From positions 124,001 through 188,000 of the forward strand of contig NZ_LNBY01000020.1 in the NCBI RefSeq assembly GCF_001542855.1: DNA of 64,000 nucleotides. Direction: 5' to 3'. A program made the position numbers and the translations under genes. Below are positions 53,729 through 63,261 of this stretch, piece after piece (position 1 is the stretch's first letter; each line of letters starts with the position of its first letter). This DNA is from Erythrobacter sp. AP23 (lineage in GTDB: Bacteria > Pseudomonadota > Alphaproteobacteria > Sphingomonadales > Sphingomonadaceae). The notes under the pieces were generated by a model. That model did not search any database and was not told where the DNA came from. It saw only the letters and a program-made list of their open reading frames with translations.

Positions 53729-54228
53729 CACCCACCGAGGAAGCCATATTGCGCGGCATAGAGGAGAAGCTGATTTCCTTCGCGGACTGGCGCAATTCCT
53801 GGGATGACCCATGCGAGGCGGATCGTTGCTGCCGCGATGCGCAATATGAGATGGGGCAGAGCGGGGAAAGCCAGTCTTTGATGCTAGCCGACTTTCCCTG
53901 CGGCGCGGGATGGGACATGCTCATCAGCCTGTTCGTCATGCATGCCAATGGCAGGACTGCCAGCATCGCGAGTTCATGCCGGGCCGGGGGGGTCTCTCGT
54001 GCCGCGGGTTCACGCTTCATCGATGCTATGGCCGAAGAAGGAATCACTGTTGTGGAGGGAGAACAAGAGGATGGCGGTGCGCGTCCCGTGTGTCTTTCGA
54101 AACGCGGGCGGCAGCTTGTCGAGAAAGCGATGCAGAATTTCATCGGGTCCCGATCGGGGGAAGCCTCGACTCGGCTCGCCGGTCGATCGCCCATACGATC
54201 ACCAACAATCGGATCGCCCAAGAAATGA
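53725..54228 (+). CDS. Winged-helix (MarR-like) regulator with decayed C-terminus
   Basis: A 167-residue protein with a MarR-like winged helix around residues 55-135 (GWDMLISLFVMHANGRTA, then SRAAGSRFIDAM and VCLSKRGRQLVEKAM). GTG start overlapping the RadC stop. The last 28 residues (SRSGEASTRLAGRSPIR...) look out of frame: the same DNA read in another frame gives a LuxR-type helix (NRIAQEMSISLRSIELHRAN). So the protein may originally have continued into a LuxR HTH and lost the frame near 54150-54200. Confidence 0.65.
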   Translation: MTPTEEAILRGIEEKLISFADWRNSWDDPCEADRCCRDAQYEMGQSGESQSLMLADFPCGAGWDMLISLFVMHANGRTASIASSCRAGGVSRAAGSRFIDAMAEEGITVVEGEQEDGGARPVCLSKRGRQLVEKAMQNFIGSRSGEASTRLAGRSPIRSPTIGSPKK

Positions 54229-54305
54229 GCATCAGCCTGCGTTCGATCGAATTGCATCGAGCCAACATGGCGGGCAGGCGCAGCTAACTTGATAGGGGAG
54301 GTGGT

Positions 54306-54740
54306 TCAGCCTTCGGTCGATCCCCGCTCGCCCTCGGCCGCAATGATCCCGATGGCGGCTCCCGCGATGGCGCCGGTCATGGCGTGAGCCAGAGAGTTGC
54401 TGCTGGAAAAGCTGTTTTCGATTTCGAGCTCCGGGACCGCGATTGTCGCAATCGCGTATCCCGACGGTGCGCGGGAGGTCATGATACCCACAGGCTTGGT
54501 GATCATCAGAAGTATTTGCTCGATCGAACCGCTTTTCACCAGGGCGCGAAGCGTATCGTCCTCGGGCAGGGGGAAACGCTTCTTCACCGTATCCGGGGCT
54601 TGGCGGAGCAGCGTACACAAGCTTTGCGCCATGGCGTGCGCATCCTCGCGGGCCGGGACCGGCATGTCTTCGCAACGCGTCAGGAACTCGTCCAGCCTAT
54701 CGCGCCACGGGATGGGTGGTAACGTTTCCAAAAAATCCAT
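54306..54740 (-). CDS. Hypothetical protein
   Basis: A 144-residue protein with a single hydrophobic, Gly/Ala-rich C-terminal segment (LAHAMTGAIAGAAIGIIA). No family recognised. An aagggag lies immediately before the ATG, too close to serve it well, so a TTG a few codons later may be the real start. It is convergent with the winged-helix gene. Confidence 0.6.
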   Translation of the reverse strand: MDFLETLPPIPWRDRLDEFLTRCEDMPVPAREDAHAMAQSLCTLLRQAPDTVKKRFPLPEDDTLRALVKSGSIEQILLMITKPVGIMTSRAPSGYAIATIAVPELEIENSFSSSNSLAHAMTGAIAGAAIGIIAAEGERGSTEG

Positions 54741-54889
54741 CTCCCTTCGCCGTAGAGACAGTGCACCGACACCGAGTCAACCCACGCCATGATCGTTTCG
54801 TTGCCGTCGGGACTTTTTGGAATGCAATTGTTTTGACCCGTTGTACCCGGGCCACTTGGCGACCCGGGCCTTGATCGCTATCTGCGTTC

Positions 54890-55285
<396 letters not shown>

Positions 55286-55312
55286 ATTCACGCCGTCGCC
55301 GGTGGCTCGCGA

Positions 55313-56113
55313 TCAGGCGAAATCGGTGTGAGCGACGCTGATCGTACCGTCTTTTTCCTGCGCCTGGATCAAGCGCCGCTGATCGCTCTCTAGTACAAGC
55401 GCGGTCAGATTGCCGGTGCGGAAGGCGCCCGTATCGATCCCGATGCGGTAGGGCGTGTGTTCGATCTTCTCGAAAATCGTATGGCCATGCACCACGACAT
55501 GGCTCGTCGGCTCGCGATGCTTGAGGAATCGGTCGCGGATCCAGCGCAAATCGGATGCCTTCTGCTCTTCGAGGGTGCGCTTCGGATTGATCCCGGCGTG
55601 GACGAAAACATAGTCGCCCGCGACGATGATATCTTCCATTTTCTCGATAAACTTGCGGTGCTTGTTCGGCACGAGTTCGTGCAGCTCGCCCTGCAGTTCC
55701 TTCATGGTCAGCTCGTTGTAGCGCTTCTTCTTGATCCCGTAGCTGAGCACGGTTTCCTTGCCGCCATGCTTGAGAAAATGGCGCAGCATTTCCTTGTCTT
55801 CGAAGCTCTCGAGGAACATTTCCTCGTGATTTCCGGCGATATAGCGGACCTTGCGCCGCTTGCCCCACTGGCGCGCGGTTTCGATCACCCGTGCGCTTTC
55901 AGGGCCGCGGTCGACGAGGTCGCCGAGCAGCACCACCGTACTTTGCGCATCGCCAGACTTCGCGTCGTCCTGCTCGATAGCGAGGATCAGTTCGTCGAAC
56001 AGGTCGCAGCGACCGTGGATATCCCCGATCACATAAAACCGTTCCCCATCCGGCACTCTTGGCCGATGCGTAGCCCAGGCGCCTTTCTTGAAGAGTTTCG
56101 CGAGCTTGATCAT
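55313..56113 (-). CDS. Metallophosphoesterase, PPP-type serine/threonine phosphatase family
   Basis: A 266-residue calcineurin-like phosphatase. The binuclear metal motifs are in order GDIHGRCD, GDLVDRGP, GNHEEM, and later VFVHAGI and VVHGHT. This set is typical of the bacterial PPP group (protein phosphatase or bis(5'-nucleosyl)-tetraphosphatase). The ATG at 56113 is chosen because it is just before the conserved region; the frame is open far upstream. It ends convergent with rnpB. Confidence 0.9.
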   Translation of the reverse strand: MIKLAKLFKKGAWATHRPRVPDGERFYVIGDIHGRCDLFDELILAIEQDDAKSGDAQSTVVLLGDLVDRGPESARVIETARQWGKRRKVRYIAGNHEEMFLESFEDKEMLRHFLKHGGKETVLSYGIKKKRYNELTMKELQGELHELVPNKHRKFIEKMEDIIVAGDYVFVHAGINPKRTLEEQKASDLRWIRDRFLKHREPTSHVVVHGHTIFEKIEHTPYRIGIDTGAFRTGNLTALVLESDQRRLIQAQEKDGTISVAHTDFA

Positions 56114-56385
56114 GGAGCGAAAGTGCGGCCCTGCTTGTGGTTCGGTAGGATTGCGGACCAGATAGGCGGAAGCCGCCGCGGGGGCAATAAACGCGCGTGG
56201 AATGCGGTTTGTGCAGTTGCGAAAAAGGCACATCTTTTGCTGCATAAGCGAAAACTTGCCACAGCTATCTTGCGTGTAGGCGCCAGATTGTGCAGGTTTA
56301 TGACCGTATCCGGACGAGGAGCCTAACAAACTGGCCCCGGCGGATTCGCAGGTGGGACGAAGCGACACTCGTACAGGAGTTTGTA

Positions 56386-57132
56386 ATGCTCACGTCCTTT
56401 CGCGGCCTCATGGCCGTTTCGCTCGCTGCAGCGGGCCTTTCCATCGCAACCCCGGCCATGGCCCAATCCGAAGACGACAGCGGCTTTTCCGTCTCGGCCA
56501 ATGCGGCCCTGACGACCGATTACCGCTTTCGCGGCGTCTCGCTCTCGGGCGGCGACCCGGCTGTGCAGGGTGGCTTCGATGTTGCCCACGACAGCGGCTT
56601 CTACATCGGCACCTGGGCCTCTTCGATCGATGGCGGCCCCTCCTTCGGCGAACTCGAGTTCGACATCTATGCCGGATGGAGCGGCAATCTGACCGACGCG
56701 GTCAGCGTCGATATCGGCGTGCTCTACTATATCTATCCAACCGAAGAGCTTGGTCTCGATACCGATTATATCGAACCCTACGCGTCGATCAGCACCAGCT
56801 TCGGTCCGGCTGAAGCGACCTTCGGGGTGGCCTATGCACCCGAGCAGGATTCGCTCGGTGGCGACGACAACCTGTATCTCTATACCGATCTCGGGGTCGG
56901 CATTCCCGATACGCCATTCACCCTGACCGGCCACCTCGGCTATACCGATGGCGCGCTCGCTCCGCCGCTGCTGGCCGGGACGACCGACGATACCGGCCTC
57001 GACTGGTCGATTGGCGCCAGCGTGGCTCAAGGCAATTTCGAAGTCGGCGTCGCCTATATCGGGGTCGAAGGTCCGTCGATCGACGGGTTCACCGACGATG
57101 CGATCGTTGGTACGATTTCTGCCAGTTTCTGA
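56386..57132 (+). CDS. TorF-family putative porin
   Basis: A 248-residue outer-membrane protein with a Sec signal peptide (about 1-26, ending AMA-Q) and a short beta barrel of the TorF/'TIGR02001' type (DYRFRGVSLSGGDPAVQGGFD, then GLEFDIYAGWSGN-like strands), ending ISASF with the terminal aromatic. Such proteins are common in sphingomonads and are thought to be small porins. The aggag RBS 10 bases upstream fixes the ATG at 56386. Confidence 0.9.
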   Translation: MLTSFRGLMAVSLAAAGLSIATPAMAQSEDDSGFSVSANAALTTDYRFRGVSLSGGDPAVQGGFDVAHDSGFYIGTWASSIDGGPSFGELEFDIYAGWSGNLTDAVSVDIGVLYYIYPTEELGLDTDYIEPYASISTSFGPAEATFGVAYAPEQDSLGGDDNLYLYTDLGVGIPDTPFTLTGHLGYTDGALAPPLLAGTTDDTGLDWSIGASVAQGNFEVGVAYIGVEGPSIDGFTDDAIVGTISASF

Positions 57133-57153
57133 CTCTTCGCTGGCAGTCAATGC

Positions 57154-57188
57154 AAAGGGGCGCGCGCCGATCGAGCGTGCGCCCTTTT
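57154..57188. terminator. Terminator between the TorF porin and the SIMPL gene
   Basis: An imperfect GC hairpin (aaaggggcgc with gcgcccttt) ending in cttttc on the plus strand, directly after the porin gene and at the end of the convergent SIMPL gene. It may act in both directions. Confidence 0.75.
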
Positions 57189-57190
57189 CG

Positions 57191-57943
57191 TCAGTCGAGA
57201 GCGAAATCGACCGTCGTGACCACGCGCACCTTCTTGAACGGCGTATCGCCGATGCCCCAGCCGCCGGCCTCACCATCGCGCGCGCCGATCGAGAAATAGC
57301 CCTGCGTCGCCTTGCGGATGCTGCCGACATCCGCGCCGCTATCTAGGGCGAATTGCTCCGCTGCGGCGCGCGCATCCCTCGTGGCTTCGGCGACCATTTC
57401 GGGCTTGATCGCATTGAGTCCGGTGAACGTGTAGCTGATGCCTGATCCGTCCTCGAGCACTACACCCCTACGCACGAGTTCGGCCTGGCTGCGGACCGCG
57501 CGTTGGGCGCGTTCGATGTCCTTGGTGCGCAGCACGATTCGCTGGCGCACGGTGTAGAACACAATGCCGTCGTCGGTATAGTTGGAGACGTTCACGCCCG
57601 CCGGCGTCAGCTCGTTCTCGGGAAAGCCCAGGCCTTCGAAGAATTCGCGCACCGCCGTTGCGTCGCGATCGGTGCTGGCCTGCGCGGTCTGGAGGCTGGT
57701 GGCGGTGGAAGCGAAGGACAACGTCCATGTCGCAAGGTCGGCGGTGACTTCGCGTTCGGCCAGGCCGCGCACAGTCACGCTGCGTTCGGCAGCCTTCATG
57801 CGCACGAGGCCGTCGCCCAGGACAAATCCGCCGAGCACCAGTCCGATCGCCACGATCCCCGCGCTCGCCAGCCAGCGTTTGAGCGTTGCATCGCCCTGCC
57901 GCGGCGTGGCACTAGTGTCGTCGATTTCGGTTTCGTCGCTCAT
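57191..57943 (-). CDS. SIMPL-domain (DUF541) periplasmic protein
   Basis: A 250-residue protein with an N-terminal membrane anchor or signal (about 25-47) and a SIMPL/DUF541 domain (VTVRGLAEREVTADLATWTL, then GFPENELTPAGVNVS and KKVRVVTTVDFAL). DUF541 proteins form ring-like oligomers and are linked to periplasmic stress. The gene stands alone between the porin terminator and the divergent gloA. Confidence 0.85.
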   Translation of the reverse strand: MSDETEIDDTSATPRQGDATLKRWLASAGIVAIGLVLGGFVLGDGLVRMKAAERSVTVRGLAEREVTADLATWTLSFASTATSLQTAQASTDRDATAVREFFEGLGFPENELTPAGVNVSNYTDDGIVFYTVRQRIVLRTKDIERAQRAVRSQAELVRRGVVLEDGSGISYTFTGLNAIKPEMVAEATRDARAAAEQFALDSGADVGSIRKATQGYFSIGARDGEAGGWGIGDTPFKKVRVVTTVDFALD

Positions 57944-58033
57944 GATCTCGTCCTCTCTGGCCTGTGCCTCCCGAGGATCGCGATACTATTTTGACGATGA
58001 ACCGTGCTTTAATCTCGATGAATGGAGTTACTC

Positions 58034-58471
58034 GTGCCCAAATACCTGCACAGCATGATCCGGGTCACCGATCCCGAAGCGACCGTTGCTTTCTTCAAGC
58101 TAATCGGACTCGAAGAGACACGCCGGTTCGACAACGAGAAGGGCCGCTTCACGCTCATCTTCCTCGCCGCACCCGGCCAGGAAGGCGTGGCCGAGGTCGA
58201 GCTGACCTACAACTGGCCGCCCGAAGATGGCAGCGCGCCCGAGGAATATGGCGGTGGCCGAAACTTCGGCCATCTCGCTTATCGGGTCGAGAACATCTAC
58301 GACACCTGCCAGGCGATCATGGATGCAGGGCACACGATCAACCGGCCCCCGCGCGATGGACACATGGCCTTCGTCAAGACGCCCGACGGCATCTCGATCG
58401 AGTTGCTGCAGGAAGGCTATCTCGACCCGCAGGAGCCCTGGGCGAGCATGGAGAATACCGGCAGCTGGTAA
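58034..58471 (+). CDS. gloA: Lactoylglutathione lyase (glyoxalase I)
   Basis: A 145-residue VOC-fold glyoxalase I that converts methylglyoxal-glutathione hemithioacetal to lactoylglutathione. Metal ligands are visible around MIRVTDPE (His upstream), VELTYNW, GHLAYRV and ISIELLQ (Glu). I prefer the GTG at 58034, preceded by ggag at good distance, over the ATG at 58022 whose context is the RBS itself. Confidence 0.93.
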   Translation: MPKYLHSMIRVTDPEATVAFFKLIGLEETRRFDNEKGRFTLIFLAAPGQEGVAEVELTYNWPPEDGSAPEEYGGGRNFGHLAYRVENIYDTCQAIMDAGHTINRPPRDGHMAFVKTPDGISIELLQEGYLDPQEPWASMENTGSW

Positions 58472-58477
58472 GCCGGG

Positions 58478-59689
58478 TCAGTCGATATAGGGCGACTTCG
58501 CATCCTCGGGGTGCGGCGCCGACATGCGCAGGATCGCATAGCCGGCGACTGCCGAGATCAGCGACCCGAGCAGGATTCCGATCTTCGCCTCGTTGATCAG
58601 CAATTGCTGGCCGCTGAATGCCAGCCCACTGATGAACAGCGACATGGTGAAGCCGATTCCGCACAGAATGGAAATTCCCCAGATCTCGGGCCAGCTCGCC
58701 TGGTCCGGGCGGGGGGCGAAACCGAGCTTGTCGGCAGCGTAAATGGCGGCGAAAATGCCGACCTGCTTGCCGAGGAACAGGCCCGCGGCAATCCCCAGCG
58801 GCAGCGGCGCAAGCAGCTGTTCGAGACCCATCCCGGCTAGCGGCACGCCGGCATTCGCGAAACCGAAGACCGGGACCACGAGATAGGCGCTCCAGGGAGC
58901 GAGGCCGTGCTCCATGCGTTCGACCATGGTCTGGTCGTCGGGTCCTACCATCGGGATACACAGCGCGGCCACGACACCGGCGATTGTCGCATGGATGCCG
59001 GTGTTGAGCACGAAGTACCACAGCACCAGCGCCAGCAGGACGAACGGCCAATAGGACGCGACGCGCATCCGGTTGAGCACCATCATCAGCACCACGACAC
59101 CGCCCGCTGCGGCCAGCCATCCCAGTTTGATGTTCGCGGTATAGAACAGCGCAATCACCATCACCGCGCCGATATCGTCGACGATCGCCACGGTCAGCAG
59201 GAACAGCCGCAGCGAGGCCGGACAGCGATTGCCGAGCAAGCCCAGCACGCCCATTGCGAAGGCAATGTCGGTTGCGGCGGGAATGGCCCAGCCGCGCAGC
59301 AATTCGGCATCGCCGCCGACCACGCCGACATAGACCAGGGCGGGAATCGCCATCCCCGCCACCGCCGCGAGAATCGGCAAGCGGCGCGATTGCGCAGTCG
59401 AGAGCTGTCCCTCGATCCACTCGCGTTTCACTTCGAGGCCCACAACGAAGAAGAATATCGCCATCAGGCCGTCGTTGATCCACAGGTGCAGATCGTAGAG
59501 CTTGGGGATCGGGGTCCACGGCAATTCGCCATAGAACAATTGCTCGTATTCGGTCGCGAGCGGCGAATTGGCCGCCAGCATTGCTGCTGCCGCGACTAGG
59601 ATGAGGAGGATGCCGGCCGAAGCGTCGCTGACGAAGAGTGCGCGTACGGGGGCAAAGACGAGGCGGAAGGCTGAAGGACGTTCGGTCAT
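58478..59689 (-). CDS. nhaA: Na+/H+ antiporter NhaA
   Basis: A 403-residue NhaA with 12 hydrophobic segments and the signature AIPAATDIAFAMGVLGLLG and VAIVDDIGAV containing the paired Asp residues that bind Na+. The N-terminus MTERPSAFRLVFAP and pH-sensing loops are intact. The ATG at 59689 is preferred to a GTG at 59722. It is the second Na+/H+ antiporter in the window, with NhaP, which fits a marine habitat. Confidence 0.95.
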   Translation of the reverse strand: MTERPSAFRLVFAPVRALFVSDASAGILLILVAAAAMLAANSPLATEYEQLFYGELPWTPIPKLYDLHLWINDGLMAIFFFVVGLEVKREWIEGQLSTAQSRRLPILAAVAGMAIPALVYVGVVGGDAELLRGWAIPAATDIAFAMGVLGLLGNRCPASLRLFLLTVAIVDDIGAVMVIALFYTANIKLGWLAAAGGVVVLMMVLNRMRVASYWPFVLLALVLWYFVLNTGIHATIAGVVAALCIPMVGPDDQTMVERMEHGLAPWSAYLVVPVFGFANAGVPLAGMGLEQLLAPLPLGIAAGLFLGKQVGIFAAIYAADKLGFAPRPDQASWPEIWGISILCGIGFTMSLFISGLAFSGQQLLINEAKIGILLGSLISAVAGYAILRMSAPHPEDAKSPYID

Positions 59690-59772
59690 CTTGGCGACGC
59701 TCTCTTTCGCAAAGCGGCCCACGTTGCAAGTCTTGAAACTCGCGGTTATCCAGAAAGGCAGGGGGGTGCCGC

Positions 59773-61176
59773 TTGGTACTAGGGTCGTTCACGATCGCGG
59801 AATGGTTCGTGCTCGTTCAGCACGAGTTGCTGCTGTTCGCAGCGGCCTTCTTCGCGCTTGGCATGATCGATGAATTCGCGCTCGATTGCACCTACCTTTG
59901 GTGCCGGGTCACGGGGCGGATCCAGACCGAGCGTGTCGATGAAGCGATTTTCGATGACATAGATGGTCTGGCGGGGCGGGCGGCGGTTTTCATACCTGCA
60001 TGGCAGGAGGCCAACGTCCTCGGGCCGACTCTGGTGCATATGCTCGATGCATGGCCGCAGGACGAATTGACAGTTTATGTCGGCTGTTATCGCAACGATG
60101 CTGCAACCATGGCCTCGGTCATAGCCGCCGTACGGGGCGACCCCCGCGTGCGACTGATCGTCCACGAGAGGGATGGGCCGACATCCAAGGCCGATTGCCT
60201 GAACCGTCTCCATGCCGCTCTGACGGAGGACGAGCGACGTTCGGGTATCGAGACGCGTATGGTCGTACTCCACGACGCCGAAGACATGGTCGACCCGATG
60301 GCGCTGGACCTACTCGACCGGGCGCTGTGGCACGCACATTTCGTCCAACTGCCGGTGCTCGCCCTACCGCAACGCCATTCGCCATGGATCGGCTCGCATT
60401 ACTCGGACGAGTTCGCGGAAAGCCATGGCAAAGCGCTGGTTGTGCGCGATGCCCTCGGAGCGGCGATCCCGGGGGCGGGAGTCGGATGCGCAGTCGCTCG
60501 AGGTTCGCTGAAGCAGCTGGCCGAGAAGCAGGGCGGCCTGCCTTTTGCCGCAGAATCCCTCACGGAGGATTACGAGCTGGGCCTCAAGATCGCTGCGGCG
60601 GGCGGTCGGGGACGTTTTCTGCGGGTTCGCGTAGCCGATGGGAGGCTTATCGCGACACGGGCCTTCTTCCCTTCGCGTCTTAACCAATCGGTACGGCAGA
60701 AAACGCGCTGGATGCACGGCATTGCCTTGCAGGGCTGGGACCGTCTCGGCTGGGGGTCGGAGCCGGTCGAGCTGTGGATGCAATTGCGCGACCGGCGCGG
60801 CCCGCTCGCCGCGATCCTGCTTGTGATTGCCTATTTGCTCTTCGGATTCGGGGCCGTTGGGCTGGTTCTCCAGCAATTGGGGTTGGTCGAGCTGCCAATG
60901 GCGACACCGCTTCTGACCGCACTCCTGTGGATCAATTTCGCAGGCCTGTCGCTGCGCTTCCTGGTGCGCGCGGCGTTCACGGCCCGGGAATATGGCTGGC
61001 GGCAGGGCCTGCTCGCCATCCCGCGCACGATCGTTTCGAACGTCATTGCGATCATGGCGGGGCGGCGCGCGCTCTTGAACTATGTCGGCACGCTTCGTGG
61101 CGCACCGGTTATCTGGGACAAGACCGAGCATCGCGACCATCCGGCGCTCCTATTGCCAAGCAAAGGCAGGGCATGA
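59773..61176 (+). CDS. NfrB-like family-2 glycosyltransferase, membrane-bound
   Basis: A 467-residue glycosyltransferase resembling the N-terminal part of E. coli NfrB (N4 adsorption protein B). N-terminal membrane segment, GT-A domain with FIPAWQEANVL, DGPTSKADCLN, LHDAEDMVDP (DxD-like) and the QxxRW-like acceptor motif QKTRWMHG, followed by C-terminal membrane segments. The C-terminal c-di-GMP-binding (MshEN) domain that full-length NfrB carries is absent. Start: TTG at 59773, preceded by an aggggggt stretch. The stop overlaps the NfrA-like gene (ATGA), so both are one unit. Confidence 0.87.
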   Translation: MVLGSFTIAEWFVLVQHELLLFAAAFFALGMIDEFALDCTYLWCRVTGRIQTERVDEAIFDDIDGLAGRAAVFIPAWQEANVLGPTLVHMLDAWPQDELTVYVGCYRNDAATMASVIAAVRGDPRVRLIVHERDGPTSKADCLNRLHAALTEDERRSGIETRMVVLHDAEDMVDPMALDLLDRALWHAHFVQLPVLALPQRHSPWIGSHYSDEFAESHGKALVVRDALGAAIPGAGVGCAVARGSLKQLAEKQGGLPFAAESLTEDYELGLKIAAAGGRGRFLRVRVADGRLIATRAFFPSRLNQSVRQKTRWMHGIALQGWDRLGWGSEPVELWMQLRDRRGPLAAILLVIAYLLFGFGAVGLVLQQLGLVELPMATPLLTALLWINFAGLSLRFLVRAAFTAREYGWRQGLLAIPRTIVSNVIAIMAGRRALLNYVGTLRGAPVIWDKTEHRDHPALLLPSKGRA

Positions 61177-62309
61177 GCGATCCGGTCGTTCGCCGCCAGG
61201 GGCAGCCCGTCCTGTTTCTGGGGCTGCTGCTGGTCGGCTGGTGTCTGGTCCGGATCGTGACGTGGCAAAACCCTTGGCCTTCCTCGCTACCGTTGTCCGA
61301 AAGCCTTCGCCTTGCGACCGCCGAATTTCGCCAGACGAAGAGCGGATCGAGGATTGAGGAAGTATCGCCCACGACCGGTCCGGCGGCGAAAGGGGGAGGG
61401 CCGGTACCCTCCCTTTCCGCATGGGAGAAGGTGCCGCTGTCGTTCGAACCGGTGGATGTGCCCCTATCGGCCGTTCCGACGCCGCAGGCCTATTCCGAGC
61501 ACTTCGATACGCACCAGCGCGCGGTCGGGCACAATCTGCTGTTCATGGCAGGGATGGCCAGCCTGCCGATGCCGCGCAGCGTAGCCGAAATGTTGGATCG
61601 CCAGAGCCGCAAGATGCCGACGGGCGCGGCCTCCCCGCCCGCATGGTCGATCTCCCCATGGCGGTTCGACGCCTGGGTGGTTTTGCGTGAGGGAGGCAAT
61701 CGCCTCTCCGACGGAGGGGCTCGTCCTGCCAGCTATGGCGCGAGCCAGCTCGGAGCTGTGATCTCCTATCGGCTCGCGCCGACCTCAACGGCGGCACCCT
61801 CGATCTATGCTCGCGCAAGCCATGCGTTGATTGAGGGTGGCGAAACCGAGGGCGCCCTGGGCCTTCGGCTGCGGCCAGTGGCCAGTGCGCCGCTCGCCAT
61901 TCATGCCGAGGCGCGCGTAACCGAACGACCTGGTCGTCCTGCGCAAATCCGGCCCTCGATATTCGTAGCGGGAGGATTCGACCGGTTACGCCTTCCAGCG
62001 GGCTTCGAAGCGCGCGGCTATGGCCAGGCGGGCTATGTCGGCGGCGATTTCGCGACTGCTTTCGCGGATGGCTCGATGGTCGCCGAAAAAGAGCTCGCCA
62101 GCTTCGACCTTGGCCGGGTCTCGCTGGGCGGCGGCGTCTGGGGTGGCGCCCAGCAGGGCGCGGCACGGCTCGATCTCGGCCCGAGCGTGACCCTGGATGT
62201 GCGGCTGGGGACCACGCCCGCACGGATCGAGGCCGACTATCGCTGGCGCGTGGCCGGCGATGCCGAGCCGGGCGATGGCGGTGTTTTGACGCTTTCGACC
62301 GGCTTCTGA
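61173..62309 (+). CDS. NfrA-like C-terminal domain protein (outer-membrane barrel)
   Basis: A 378-residue protein with one N-terminal membrane segment (about 13-29), a Pro/Ser-rich periplasmic linker and a C-terminal beta-barrel-like half (about 170-378) that ends LTLSTGF with a terminal aromatic. The barrel resembles the C-terminal part of NfrA, the N4 receptor partner of NfrB. NfrA normally has a large N-terminal TPR domain, which is missing here. ATGA overlap with the NfrB-like gene supports a joint role in polysaccharide synthesis and export. The family assignment of the barrel is less certain than that of NfrB. Confidence 0.7.
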   Translation: MSDPVVRRQGQPVLFLGLLLVGWCLVRIVTWQNPWPSSLPLSESLRLATAEFRQTKSGSRIEEVSPTTGPAAKGGGPVPSLSAWEKVPLSFEPVDVPLSAVPTPQAYSEHFDTHQRAVGHNLLFMAGMASLPMPRSVAEMLDRQSRKMPTGAASPPAWSISPWRFDAWVVLREGGNRLSDGGARPASYGASQLGAVISYRLAPTSTAAPSIYARASHALIEGGETEGALGLRLRPVASAPLAIHAEARVTERPGRPAQIRPSIFVAGGFDRLRLPAGFEARGYGQAGYVGGDFATAFADGSMVAEKELASFDLGRVSLGGGVWGGAQQGAARLDLGPSVTLDVRLGTTPARIEADYRWRVAGDAEPGDGGVLTLSTGF

Positions 62310-62355
62310 CATTGTTCAGCTTTTATCCGTAACGCCCCTGCGATAGGGCGCTTTC

Positions 62356-63261
62356 ATGGACGTCTATCTCCCCATCGCGAACCTGTCCGTGAACGGGCTG
62401 TGGATCGTCGCGCTGGGGGCGCTGACCGGCGTGCTTTCGGGCTTGTTCGGCGTGGGCGGGGGGTTCCTGACCACGCCGCTGCTGATCTTCTACGGTATCC
62501 CGCCAACCGTGGCTGCCGCTTCGGCGTCGACGCAGGTCACCGGAGCCAGCGTAACCGGCGTGCTCGCGCATGGCGGGCGTGGCGGCGTCGACTACCGCAT
62601 GGGTATGGTCATGGTCGCGGGCGGGGTGATCGGCTCGGGCTTCGGCGCTCTATTGTTCCGTTTCTTTCGAGCGATCGGCCAGATCGACGTGGTCATCAGC
62701 GCGCTTTACGTTGTCCTGCTTGGGACGATCGGCACGCTGATGGCGCGCGAGGCGGTACAGACGATCCGCGGGACGGGTAGCGTGCAGGCCGCGCGGCGGC
62801 GCCACCATCCGCTGGTCGCCAGTCTACCGATGCGCTGGCGTTTCTATCGCTCGGGTCTTTACATCTCGCCGCTCGCCCCGCTTGTCGTGGGGATCGCGGT
62901 GGGCGTGCTGACGATGCTGATGGGGGTGGGCGGTGGCTTCATCCTGGTCCCCGCCATGCTCTACATCCTCGGCATGAGCGCGAATGTGGTGGTCGGGACC
63001 TCGCTCTACAATATCCTGTTCGTCACGATGGCGACCACGATCATGCACTCGCTGACCACCAAGGCAGTCGATATCGTGTTGGTCTTCCTCCTGTTGTTGG
63101 GCTCGGTCACCGGCGCGCAGCTCGGTTCGCAGATAGCAGTCAAGGCGAAGCCGGAACTGCTGCGCCTGATCCTGGCTGTGACCGTTCTGCTGGTGGCCTT
63201 TCGCATGTTCCTCGGATTGTTTTACCAGCCCGAGGAAATCTACACGCTGTATCCGCTGTGA
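62356..63261 (+). CDS. TauE/SafE-family (DUF81) sulfite/anion exporter
   Basis: A 301-residue membrane protein with about eight hydrophobic segments and the family repeats LSGLFGVGGGFLTTPLL and LMGVGGGFILVPAML, which mark the TauE/SafE exporter family. Substrates of this family are sulfite or organosulfonates and other anions. The stop overlaps the next gene (GTGA); the two genes commonly travel together. Confidence 0.92.
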   Translation: MDVYLPIANLSVNGLWIVALGALTGVLSGLFGVGGGFLTTPLLIFYGIPPTVAAASASTQVTGASVTGVLAHGGRGGVDYRMGMVMVAGGVIGSGFGALLFRFFRAIGQIDVVISALYVVLLGTIGTLMAREAVQTIRGTGSVQAARRRHHPLVASLPMRWRFYRSGLYISPLAPLVVGIAVGVLTMLMGVGGGFILVPAMLYILGMSANVVVGTSLYNILFVTMATTIMHSLTTKAVDIVLVFLLLLGSVTGAQLGSQIAVKAKPELLRLILAVTVLLVAFRMFLGLFYQPEEIYTLYPL

